A stretch of 9,629 nucleotides of DNA, taken from JBGLNJ01 sp964353405. GTDB taxonomy: Bacteria > Chloroflexota > Anaerolineae > Fen-1058. The DNA lies in the NCBI GenBank assembly GCA_964353405.1, contig CAYGWJ010000436.1:1-9629 (forward strand), given 5' to 3'. Positions within the stretch are counted from its first letter, which is position 1, and every line of letters starts with the position of its first letter. Made by a program: the position numbers and the translations under genes. Under the pieces are notes generated by a model. It was not told the DNA's origin, made no database searches, and was given only the letters and a program-made list of their open reading frames with translations. This document shows, one piece after another, positions 1 to 6,225 of the stretch.

Positions 1-78
1 GCCTCAGAATGACACTATGGCGCGAGTTTCTCTACCCTGGCATATCGCCACCCGGCGATATGAATTCTCGCAATGACA
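1..78. repeat. Interspersed-repeat-like element with a perfect hairpin
   Basis: Two similar ends, CTCAGAATGACAC near 3-15 and CTCGCAATGACAG near 66-78, flank a perfect 9-bp inverted repeat (CATATCGCC at 41-49, loop ACCC, GGCGATATG at 54-62). Short CTCG-AATGACA ends around palindromes are typical of REP- or MITE-like intergenic repeats in environmental bacterial genomes. No protein is encoded. The left edge may be cut by the window. Whether it recurs in the genome cannot be seen here, so the mobile or REP nature is inferred. Confidence 0.4.
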
Positions 79-315
79 GACTTGTGGGTAATCACCACGC
101 AATTTGGGCGTTTTGTGTTGCCGCGATGATTTCTGCAGCATGCCCGCGCTGGCTTGGTCATTCATGGGTTAATAGCATGCGTGAACTGGTCATCCCAGGA
201 GAATGATATTATAATTGCGGTGTGCCACAGCAAGGTTTGCCTGCGGACCAACGACCAGAGACCGCTCGGCTCCGCTCCAGGTCAACTCAATTCAGCCTCA
301 CAGGAGTGCTTCTCG
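79..315 (+). other. Non-coding leader of the cytochrome operon
   Basis: This stretch, together with the repeat before it, makes up about 315 bases without a convincing gene. Reading frames that cross it lack a ribosome binding site and the features of known proteins; the long frame from 154 belongs to the cytochrome only after 316. It holds the promoter at 187-215 and, with a start near 222, a 5' untranslated region of about 94 bases ending in AGGAG at 302-306. No riboswitch was recognised in the leader. Confidence 0.5.
187..215 (+). promoter_or_regulatory. Sigma70-type promoter of the cytochrome-CPBP unit
   Basis: A consensus -10 box TATAAT at 210-215 lies 17 bases after TGGTCA at 187-192, which matches the -35 consensus TTGACA at four of six positions. 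It is the best promoter upstream of the cytochrome start at 316 and points the same way. Confidence 0.5.
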
Positions 316-1545
316 ATGTCCAGACCAGGTCGCCCCAGGTGGCTCCTTCTCCTGCTCGCCGCCGGGTTCATCTTCTTTGTCGTCGCCGGCGCGGGTTTTC
401 AGGTCGTCAACAACCAACCGTGGTTCTGCAATTCGTGCCACGAGATGAATTTCTATTACCGGACGTGGCAAACTTCGCGACACGCCGCCAGCGCCAGGTG
501 CCTGGACTGTCACGCCGAGCCGGGCGTCGCCGGGTTCATCCAGGAAAAAGTTCGCGGGGCCGAGCAGGTGATCGCCCACTTGCGCGGAAATTACCCTTTG
601 CCCATCCGGATCCTCATCCGCGTCAAGAATGCGCAGTGTATCGCGTGCCATCCTGATCCTGCTGCGCTCCGCGACAAAGACCGCACCGCCAATCACGCTG
701 TCCATCTGGAAAAAGGAGTGCCGTGCGCGGATTGCCACAGCCGCCTTATTCACGCCAACGCCGCCAACAACGAACCCAAGATCGTGACCCTGCAAAAGTG
801 CGAGACCTGTCACAAAAGCCATGCCGACTTTCCGCTGGCGGTGGGCAAGCATGCCACGGCTGACTGCGCGCAGTGCCACCCGAATGGCAAGTACGGGGGC
901 ACATCGCCCCAGTGTGAGTCGTGCCACAAGCCGCCTGCAACGAATCACCCTGGCGGCAACACAGACTGCCAGGCATGTCATTCGCCGGAGGGCTGGAAAC
1001 CGGCGAAGGTGGACCATAACAAGACCAACTTTCCACTGCTCGGCCGACACCAGCAGGTGGCGTGCGCCAGGTGCCACGGCGATCCATTCACAAAACCGGC
1101 TTCTGTGCTGTGCGAGTCGTGCCACAAGCCGCCTGCCACGAATCATCCCGGCGGGAACACGAATTGCCAGGCGTGTCACTCGCCGGAGGGCTGGAAACCG
1201 GCAAAGGTGGATCATAACAAGACCAACTTTCCGCTCGTCGGCCGACACCAGCAGGTGGCCTGCGCCAAATGTCACGGCGATCCGTTCACAAAACCGGCGG
1301 GCACACTGTGCTCGGCGTGCCATCAACCGCCCGCGTCACATGCGGGGCTGCCGGGGACGTGCGATCGGTGCCATACACCGCAGGGCTTTAGGCCCGCGAA
1401 CTTTTCTCATCCGCGGGTGGGCGAGCACATGCCGTCCGGCGAGAGGCCGCTGACCTGTGACCGCTGCCATCGCACAGGTGTGTTCACACAACACGACTGC
1501 ACCGGCTCCGGCTGCCATAGCGACAATAATCCAGGGGGTGACTGA
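316..1545 (+). CDS. Membrane-anchored NapC/NirT-type multihaem cytochrome c
   Basis: The 409-residue product is a predicted electron carrier between the quinone pool and periplasmic redox partners. A short Arg-rich start is followed by one membrane helix (about 9-30). The first half resembles the NapC/NirT/NrfH tetrahaem domain: CNSCHEM at 38-44 (first haem with its Met), then CLDCH 62, CIACH 108 and CADCH 137. Behind it come further CXXCH sites at 162, 184, 200, 218, 250, 266, 284, 316, 332, 349 and 381, giving 15 in all, and a final CX4CH (CTGSGCH, 395-401). Residues 200-265 and 266-331 are tandem copies with three haem sites each. The ATG at 316 is chosen because AGGAG lies at 302-306 and the membrane helix begins right after it; the open frame runs back to 154 without such support. 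The CPBP gene follows after one base. The terminal reductase or partner is not in the window. Confidence 0.9.
   Translation: MSRPGRPRWLLLLLAAGFIFFVVAGAGFQVVNNQPWFCNSCHEMNFYYRTWQTSRHAASARCLDCHAEPGVAGFIQEKVRGAEQVIAHLRGNYPLPIRILIRVKNAQCIACHPDPAALRDKDRTANHAVHLEKGVPCADCHSRLIHANAANNEPKIVTLQKCETCHKSHADFPLAVGKHATADCAQCHPNGKYGGTSPQCESCHKPPATNHPGGNTDCQACHSPEGWKPAKVDHNKTNFPLLGRHQQVACARCHGDPFTKPASVLCESCHKPPATNHPGGNTNCQACHSPEGWKPAKVDHNKTNFPLVGRHQQVACAKCHGDPFTKPAGTLCSACHQPPASHAGLPGTCDRCHTPQGFRPANFSHPRVGEHMPSGERPLTCDRCHRTGVFTQHDCTGSGCHSDNNPGGD
913..1308 (+). repeat. Tandem 198-bp in-gene duplication coding 66-residue tri-haem units
   Basis: Unit 1 (913-1110) and unit 2 (1111-1308) lie head to tail in frame. 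Their translations agree at 61 of 66 residues, and the DNA differs mostly at third codon positions. Each unit carries CESCH, CQACH and CA[RK]CH. A diverged partial third unit begins at 1309 (CSACHQPPASH), and a diverged partial unit precedes the first. Confidence 0.9.
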
Positions 1546-1546
1546 A

Positions 1547-2494
1547 ATGAGCTCAAGTTCCACCCGCTCGCCACGCCCGTTGTGGAACGCCACCTGGCGT
1601 TCAGTGCTGTACCTGGTCACGTTCCTGTCGGCAACGCTGGCGCTCGCGCTGCCGGTCGGGCTGGGCTATTTCGCCTTCCGCGCGCTCCAGGGCGACGAAC
1701 TGGAAGAGATCACGCTTCACCTGGAAGATGCGCTCCTCTACCTCCACACCCTGCTGGGGTTAGGCCAGTTCCTGGCCGCGCTGGCGCTGACCGCCATCTG
1801 GATGCGGTGGCTGGACCGGCGCGGGAGGTTGGCCGAGCTGGGAATGCGCTGGCCCGGCCGCAGCCCGCTGAAGGCATTTTTGCTCGGCATAGGGATGGCG
1901 GCGCTCGCAATAGGGTTGGCGGCCGCCGCAGGCAAACTCGTCGTGACAGGCTGGGCATGGCAAAGGGAATCTCTGGTGGACGTGCTGCTCGTGGACGTGG
2001 GCGGTTTTGCACCGCTGCTCCTTTTCATGGTCCTGGCGGACGAGTTGATTTTCCGGGGCTACATCCGTTGGGCGTTCACGGGTACAGCGCGCACAAGGGA
2101 CATCGCGCCGATTGCCTCGGCGGTGTTGTACGGGCTCTATCGCATCGTCGCCTGGCGGCTGCTGAGCGACACGGGTGCACAAGATGTCGGCACACTGGCC
2201 ATGGTCGGCCTTGGAGGGGTGGTGGCGGGATTGGCGTTGGCGTGGGCGTGGCGCGTGGCCAAGTCACTCTGGACGCCAATCGGCCTGCACCTGGGCTGGG
2301 CCTGGGTGAGCGGACTCGTATTTTCGATGCCCGCCGGGGGCAAGACAGTCGAGGGCCTGCTGCTGGTTCGTACGGCAGGTGGTCTGTTGACCGGTGGCGC
2401 TGCCGGTCCGGAAGCAGGGTTAATGGGCATACTGGTCTGGCTGGCGGCATGGGGATTGCTCTACATGATAGAACGGCGGACCTCCGGCACATAG
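1547..2494 (+). CDS. CPBP-family (Abi/CAAX-like) intramembrane protein, motif 2 degenerate
   Basis: The 315-residue, strongly hydrophobic protein has about eight membrane segments and the layout of the CPBP glutamic intramembrane protease family. Motif 1 is D165-E166-L-I-F-R170-G, where the family usually has EExxxR. Motif 3 is the His in IGLHLGWAW (H248). Motif 2, normally FGLxH, reads YGLYR (195-199): an Arg (codon CGC) stands where the second catalytic His (CAC) is expected. Activity is therefore doubtful, or the protein may act in a non-proteolytic way. The ATG at 1547 has GGGGGTG at 1534-1540 ahead of it and lies one base after the cytochrome stop, so the two genes are probably co-translated. 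That pairing suggests, without proving, a role in handling the cytochrome or its membrane setting. Confidence 0.78.
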   Translation: MSSSSTRSPRPLWNATWRSVLYLVTFLSATLALALPVGLGYFAFRALQGDELEEITLHLEDALLYLHTLLGLGQFLAALALTAIWMRWLDRRGRLAELGMRWPGRSPLKAFLLGIGMAALAIGLAAAAGKLVVTGWAWQRESLVDVLLVDVGGFAPLLLFMVLADELIFRGYIRWAFTGTARTRDIAPIASAVLYGLYRIVAWRLLSDTGAQDVGTLAMVGLGGVVAGLALAWAWRVAKSLWTPIGLHLGWAWVSGLVFSMPAGGKTVEGLLLVRTAGGLLTGGAAGPEAGLMGILVWLAAWGLLYMIERRTSGT

Positions 2495-2524
2495 ACGGAT
2501 GCGCTGAGTCCTCCATTGCACCTC

Positions 2525-2562
2525 ACCGGCGAGCCACATCACAGGCTGGCCGGTTTTCGTTT
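2525..2562 (+). terminator. Intrinsic terminator after the CPBP gene
   Basis: ACCGGCGAGCC (2525-2535) pairs with GGCTGGCCGGT (2544-2554) around the 8-base loop ACATCACA. The 11-bp GC-rich stem has a single mismatch and is followed at once by TTTTCGTTT. It lies 30 bases after the CPBP stop and before the next promoter, so it closes the cytochrome-CPBP unit. Confidence 0.75.
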
Positions 2563-2581
2563 GACAAAAATGTGACACTCC

Positions 2582-2617
2582 TTGCACACATCGCACGTTA
2601 CGATTATACTGTCCGCA
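2582..2617 (+). promoter_or_regulatory. Promoter of the exporter operon, leaderless geometry
   Basis: TTGCAC at 2582-2587 (-35) and TATACT at 2605-2610 (-10) are 17 bases apart. The start of transcription, about seven bases after the -10 box, falls on or next to 2617, the A of the exporter ATG. No Shine-Dalgarno sequence lies ahead of that ATG. A consensus TTGACA at 2561-2566 lies upstream but has no -10 box at proper spacing; TGACA recurs at 2573-2577, so this stretch could instead hold an operator. Confidence 0.6.
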
Positions 2618-4272
2618 TGAAGAATCCATCATCACCGGCCGCGACCATCGGGCCGGAGCAACCCGCCGACGCACCGAACTACAAGTGGAAAGTGCTCAGC
2701 ACCGTCATCTTTGGCATCTTTATGATCATCCTGGACACCACGGTGGTCAACGTCGCCTTCCAGACTCTCCGCCAGGATTTTGGCGGCAATCTCAACGACA
2801 CACAGTGGATCATAAGCATCTACGTCCTGGCCCTGGGGATCAGCACACCGCTGGCCGGATTCCTGGCCAACCGCTTCGGCTCGAAAAAGATTTACCTGGG
2901 TGGACTGGGTCTGTTCGCTGTCGGTTCGCTGTTGTGCGGGCTTTCGCCCAGCCTGAACTTGTTGATCCTATTCCGAGCCATCCAGGGGATCGGCGGGGGG
3001 ATCGCCATGCCGTTAGGCGCCGCGCTGTTGCTTCAGGCTTTTCCTCCGCGAGAACAAGGCGTGGCACTGGGCCTCTTTGGCATCGCGGCGCTGGTCGCTC
3101 CGGCCATTGGTCCCATCCTGGGCGGTTGGCTGGTGGATCTGAACCTCTGGCGTGTGATCTTTTTCATCAATCCGCCGATTGGCCTGGTCGGCGTCTTGTT
3201 GGGCCTGCGCTTCCTGCGCGAGCACGCGAGCGACCGTAAGCCATCGTTTGACCTGGCGGGCGTGATCACCGAGATCATTGGCTTTGCCGCCATCCTGTAT
3301 GCGGCTTCCATCGCCGCCGACCAGGGCTGGACTTCGCCCGCGACGCTGAGGTGGTTTGCCGTGGGCGCCGTCGGCTTGATCGCGTTCGGCGCCGTCGAGT
3401 TATTTGTGGCGCAAGCGCCTCTCCTCGACCTGCGGCTGTTCGGCAACCGTGTCTTTTTGAATGCCAGCCTGCTCGGTTACGTGAGCACCGTTGCGCTGTT
3501 CGGCGCCGAGTTCCTGATGCCGGTCTATCTGCAAGCGCTGCGCGGGCGCACCGCGCTCGAGACAGGTTTTATCCTGCTGCCGATGGCGATCACGGGCGGC
3601 ATCTGTGTGACGCTCTCTGGCCGCATCTATGATAAAGTCGGCCCTCGCCCGCTGATGGTGAGCGGTTTTGCCATCCTGATGATCAATACCTGGCAGCTCT
3701 CACAGATCCGCGCCAACACGTCCATCGGGTGGATCGTCTTCTTGCTCGCGCTGCGCGGCCTGGCGCTTGGCCTGACCGTCCAGACGACGATGGTGACGGC
3801 GCTGTCGGTGGTGGCCAGACGCGACCTGCCGCGCGGCTCATCGCTGACGAATGCCACGCGCCTGGTCGTCCAGTCCTTCGGCGTGGCGGTGCTCGCCACG
3901 GTGTTAGCCGGCGCGGTCTCGCCTGAAATCCAGGCGTTGCAGCAACAATTCGGCGAAGGACCGCGCCCGGTGAGTGGCCGACCTGTGGGACTCTGCGAGC
4001 CAGTGCCGGTGGCGCAGGCCGGGGCGACCCATAGGGGGAATGGATCGCTCGCGCCAGACGTAGCCTATCAATCGGCGGCTGACGCGCCGGGACAAGGCTC
4101 GACTCTGCCGCCGCAAACAGGAAACATGCTCCAGCGCGCCTGCCGTGAGAACATCACGGGCTTTGAGCGGGCCTACACGGTGACTTTTTACGCGGCCTGT
4201 GTCGCGCTCTTGCTGGGCCTGCTGCTGCCCGGCTGGCCGGCCAGGTGGGCTGGCCGGCAAGGTCTGGAGTGA
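2617..4272 (+). CDS. MFS drug exporter, DHA2 (EmrB/QacA) family, 14 helices
   Basis: The 551-residue protein is a predicted proton-driven multidrug efflux pump of the inner membrane. Helix 1 carries the family signature LDTTVVNVAF (39-48). Motif A, GFLANRFGSKK, is at 81-91 and the antiporter motif C, GIAALVAPAIGPILGG, at 155-170; the NPPIG stretch after it is also typical. The loop between the last two helices (about 435-515) is rather long and rich in Pro, Gln and Gly. Substrates cannot be told from sequence. The ATG at 2617 lies just ahead of the conserved N-terminal pattern and has no Shine-Dalgarno, which agrees with the leaderless promoter. The editing-domain gene follows 13 bases after the stop. 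Confidence 0.9.
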   Translation: MKNPSSPAATIGPEQPADAPNYKWKVLSTVIFGIFMIILDTTVVNVAFQTLRQDFGGNLNDTQWIISIYVLALGISTPLAGFLANRFGSKKIYLGGLGLFAVGSLLCGLSPSLNLLILFRAIQGIGGGIAMPLGAALLLQAFPPREQGVALGLFGIAALVAPAIGPILGGWLVDLNLWRVIFFINPPIGLVGVLLGLRFLREHASDRKPSFDLAGVITEIIGFAAILYAASIAADQGWTSPATLRWFAVGAVGLIAFGAVELFVAQAPLLDLRLFGNRVFLNASLLGYVSTVALFGAEFLMPVYLQALRGRTALETGFILLPMAITGGICVTLSGRIYDKVGPRPLMVSGFAILMINTWQLSQIRANTSIGWIVFLLALRGLALGLTVQTTMVTALSVVARRDLPRGSSLTNATRLVVQSFGVAVLATVLAGAVSPEIQALQQQFGEGPRPVSGRPVGLCEPVPVAQAGATHRGNGSLAPDVAYQSAADAPGQGSTLPPQTGNMLQRACRENITGFERAYTVTFYAACVALLLGLLLPGWPARWAGRQGLE

Positions 4273-4285
4273 GAGGTGCGATGTC

Positions 4286-4696
4286 ATGAAGCTTTTAATG
4301 TTCCTCGCCAAAGAGTTTACGTTTCGCCCGTATGAGAAAACTCTGCCGGAAGCAGGCGACGGCGGCGGACCCGTCGCCGTGACAGAGGCCGCTATCGTTT
4401 TTGTTCACGCCGAGCCACAGGACGAGGCCGACCCAGCCGGGCTGGAAACCAGGTTTGTCAAGAACGTCAAGTGGATTGCCGGCAAGCGCGGTTTTCGGAA
4501 TATCGCCTTGCATTCGTTCACACATCTTGCCGACACGAGCGCCTCACCACAGTTTGCAGAAGCATTCCTGCAAAGCGCGGCGGCGCGGTTGCGACATACC
4601 GGCTATCAGGTGGTGCTGACGCCGTTCGGTTGGGTGTGCGAATGGGAACTCGCCGTATTCGGTGAAAGCCTCGCCAAAGTGTTCAAATCGCTTTAG
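4286..4696 (+). CDS. Freestanding threonyl-tRNA synthetase editing-domain protein
   Basis: The 136-residue product matches, over its whole length, the N-terminal editing domain of archaeal threonyl-tRNA synthetases (tRNA-Thr_ED, a D-aminoacyl-tRNA deacylase-like fold). Seen here are the start strand MKLLMFLAKEF, the region AIVFVHAEP (36-44), the histidine motif HSFTHLADTSASP (76-88), and TPFGW (112-116) followed by the closing ESLAKVFKSL. No catalytic or tRNA-binding synthetase domain is attached. By family knowledge it could remove Ser or another wrong residue from tRNA-Thr in trans. The archaeal PFGWYK lysine is absent (FGWVCEW here), so the substrate may differ. The ATG at 4286 has GAGAGGTG at 4271-4278. 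It stands between the exporter and the Mth938-like gene, probably in one operon. Confidence 0.75.
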   Translation: MKLLMFLAKEFTFRPYEKTLPEAGDGGGPVAVTEAAIVFVHAEPQDEADPAGLETRFVKNVKWIAGKRGFRNIALHSFTHLADTSASPQFAEAFLQSAAARLRHTGYQVVLTPFGWVCEWELAVFGESLAKVFKSL

Positions 4697-4747
4697 ATGT
4701 GTACATTCAAAAGGAATCCACTGGAAGCTGAAGCCGGGAGGTGTTGA

Positions 4748-5110
4748 ATGAAGCCCAGAATTGATCATACCCAGTTCGGCTCGATCACCATCGAGGGCAG
4801 GGTCTCCGAGCACGATATCATCATCCGGCTGAACGGCCAGGTGGAAAAGCGGAAAAAGAAACTATCCAAGGCCATCTATGGCACGTCGCACATCGTCTCA
4901 CTGGACGAAGCCAAATACATCTATGAAGACGGAGCCGAGCGGCTCGTGATCGGCGCGGGGCAGCAGGGCCTGGTCAAGCTCTCTAGCGAAGCAGCCGAAT
5001 ACTTGCAGCAAAACCAGTGCCAGGTAGAGTTGTTGCCCACGCAAAAGGCGATCCAGGCCTGGAATGAAGCCGAGGGCGCCGTCATCGGCCTGTTCCACGT
5101 CACTTGCTAA
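4748..5110 (+). CDS. Mth938-like domain protein (DUF498/AAMDC family)
   Basis: The 120-residue protein spans a complete single-domain Mth938-like fold. Typical stretches are IDHTQFGSITIEG (5-17), KKLSKAIYGTSH (37-48), ERLVIGAGQQGLV (64-76), LLPTQKAIQAWNE (95-107) and the closing GLFHVTC. The biochemical role of bacterial members is not established to my knowledge. The ATG at 4748 has the strong GGGAGG at 4736-4741, six bases ahead. It follows the editing-domain gene by 51 bases and is likely the last gene of the exporter operon; no clear terminator hairpin was seen behind it. Confidence 0.88.
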   Translation: MKPRIDHTQFGSITIEGRVSEHDIIIRLNGQVEKRKKKLSKAIYGTSHIVSLDEAKYIYEDGAERLVIGAGQQGLVKLSSEAAEYLQQNQCQVELLPTQKAIQAWNEAEGAVIGLFHVTC

Positions 5111-5173
5111 AGGGCCCCGCGTCCAACAGCCGCCCTTACCACAATCTTACCTCGCGCAGATAGTAACCCCGCA

Positions 5174-5238
5174 CTGTTACGCATCTGTTATGCCGCTCCC
5201 TTTTCTGTGATGCTTCTGTTACGCACTTGGCATAGAAT
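5174..5238 (+). promoter_or_regulatory. Four-box direct-repeat promoter, OmpR/PhoB-type arrangement
   Basis: Four copies of an 11-base unit lie in the same orientation: CTGTTACGCAT (5174), CTGTTATGCCG (5185), CTGTGATGCTT (5205) and CTGTTACGCAC (5216). The start-to-start distances are 11, 20 and 11 bases, making two helical-turn pairs with nine bases between them. The last box ends at 5226 and a -10-like TAGAAT follows at 5233-5238. No good -35 box is present, as in activator-dependent promoters where the boxes replace it. The layout and the CTGT core recall Pho boxes (CTGTCAT in 11-base repeats), but the regulator is not in the window. Confidence 0.65.
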
Positions 5239-5323
5239 CGAGGTGTGTGGCATCCCCCTTGCCAGGCCGCCTGCCGAGTATGACATGGATATGCCACGTA
5301 TGTGCTGACAGTGAGGTGCTGTA

Positions 5324-5686
5324 ATGTGCCTGCTCAAGAGCCAGAACCAGGTTCGAGAATTGGAAGGGCGAATCAAGACCCACAAGGCCCAATTGGCTGA
5401 CACGGCTTGGACGCTGTATACCCGGCAACGTTTGAGTGAAGATGAGTTAAAAGAGATTTGCGCCGCCATCACTCAGCTACACGAACAGATTCGCCAACAA
5501 CAAACGCTGCAAGAGGTAATCAAGAACGAGTCGCCGCCAGACCAGACCTATTCGTCAGCAGTCCCATCTTCGGCTGGACGACCCGTCATTCCCCAGAGCG
5601 GCCAATGGGCTTGCCCCAAGTGTGGCAGGCTTGTACCAGTCCGATTTTGTCTTGAACATGGTGTAGAAGGTGTTCCTGTCCCCTGA
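5324..5686 (+). CDS. Small coiled-coil protein with C-terminal zinc-knuckle
   Basis: The 120-residue product was not matched to a named family. Residues 3-67 are rich in Glu, Gln, Lys and Leu and look like one or two helices able to form a coiled coil. A Pro/Ser-rich linker (71-93) leads to a short zinc-ribbon-like knuckle, CPKCG (97-101) and FCLEHG (108-113): C97, C100, C109 and H112 would be the ligands. There is no signal peptide or membrane helix, so a cytoplasmic adaptor or regulator is conceivable, but that is only inferred. The ATG at 5324 has GAGGTG at 5313-5318 and sits about 80 bases behind the start predicted from the four-box promoter. Confidence 0.65.
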   Translation: MCLLKSQNQVRELEGRIKTHKAQLADTAWTLYTRQRLSEDELKEICAAITQLHEQIRQQQTLQEVIKNESPPDQTYSSAVPSSAGRPVIPQSGQWACPKCGRLVPVRFCLEHGVEGVPVP

Positions 5687-5700
5687 ACATTAATCTCAAC

Positions 5701-5772
5701 GTGGTTCTCTTGTCGTACACGGTCACGGGCATCTACAAGAGTCTGGTCGGCATCGGCATGTGGTTAATCTAA
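5701..5772 (+). pseudogene. Fragment of a membrane-hairpin gene (duplicate of 6386-6445)
   Basis: Bases 5701-5760 match 6386-6445 at 55 of 60 positions, the first 35 without a change. In frame the fragment reads VVLLSYTVTGIYKSLVGIG and ends at TAA (5770-5772). No start codon precedes it in this frame after the TGA at 5653, and the similarity breaks off sharply at 5701. It is best read as a broken duplicate of the hairpin gene further right. Confidence 0.75.
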
Positions 5773-5809
5773 ACTCTGCACTGGACTGATCCGTTTGTGC
5801 TGGCAGAGT
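5773..5809. repeat. Perfect 7-bp inverted repeat before the hairpin protein gene
   Basis: ACTCTGC at 5773-5779 and GCAGAGT at 5803-5809 are exact complements with 23 bases between them. They lie just after the gene fragment and 40 bases before the ATG at 5850. There is no run of T behind the right arm, so a terminator is unlikely; an RNA hairpin or operator is possible. Confidence 0.3.
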
Positions 5810-5849
5810 AACTTGCCCGGCGATGGGTGGTAAAGAGGAGTCGGAATCA

Positions 5850-6179
5850 ATGGGTGGCTGTCTCAAGACCTTTGGAGTGATCTATGTGCTAGTCTCTTTA
5901 CTCGCTTGTGGCCTCGCCGTTTTATTGAGGCTGGACTCTTTCACCTATATGAGTCTGACCGGCATCGCCATAGGTGCGCTATTGATTGTCGGCGGCAGAA
6001 TCGCAGAAAACGGTTCGGCGCCTGGCTCCCGTCCAGTTCAGTCTGCCGGAGGTAGCCTGCATTATTCATCGCCCGCTGAATTTGCCGCGCCCACCGCGGC
6101 AGTTCCGCCCAGTTCATCCATGGTTCACCCTGGCTATACGGGCCATTATCCCAACCAAGATGACGATGATGAGGATTAG
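5850..6179 (+). CDS. Small two-helix membrane protein with Pro/Ser-rich acidic tail
   Basis: The 109-residue product is of unrecognised family. Two hydrophobic helices (about 8-26 and 33-49) form a tight hairpin around RLDSFTYMSL. From residue 52 on the chain is low in complexity, rich in Pro, Ser, Ala and Gly, and ends in QDDDDED. The hairpin resembles the degraded gene to its right (shared YMSL and GI stretch, with 12 identical bases CTATATGAGTCT), so both belong to one local family. The ATG at 5850 is preferred over the in-frame ATG at 5823 because AAAGAGGAG (5832-5840) lies nine bases ahead of it. Confidence 0.6.
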   Translation: MGGCLKTFGVIYVLVSLLACGLAVLLRLDSFTYMSLTGIAIGALLIVGGRIAENGSAPGSRPVQSAGGSLHYSSPAEFAAPTAAVPPSSSMVHPGYTGHYPNQDDDDED

Positions 6180-6225
6180 CTTGGACCGGCTGGCATGAAA
6201 TCTCAGTGGTCGCAAAAGTGTGCTA

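Noticed and set aside
913..1308. Repeats as a CRISPR-like or mobile array
   Set aside because: The units are 198 bp, in frame, and code haem-binding protein; they are an in-gene duplication.
298..1326. Long minus-strand open frame opposite the cytochrome
   Set aside because: It is the shadow of a GC-rich gene with periodic Cys/His codons; the translation shows no domain, and the plus strand has 15 haem motifs and a ribosome binding site.
2561..2566. Consensus TTGACA as -35 box of the exporter
   Set aside because: It lies 38 bases from TATACT and no -10-like sequence occurs 16-18 bases after it; TTGCAC at 2582 fits better.
1582..2616. Upstream extension of the exporter frame through the CPBP gene
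   Set aside because: The frame is open by chance of base composition. The extension is Arg/Gly-rich without family signatures, overlaps a real gene, and the exporter family begins just after 2617.
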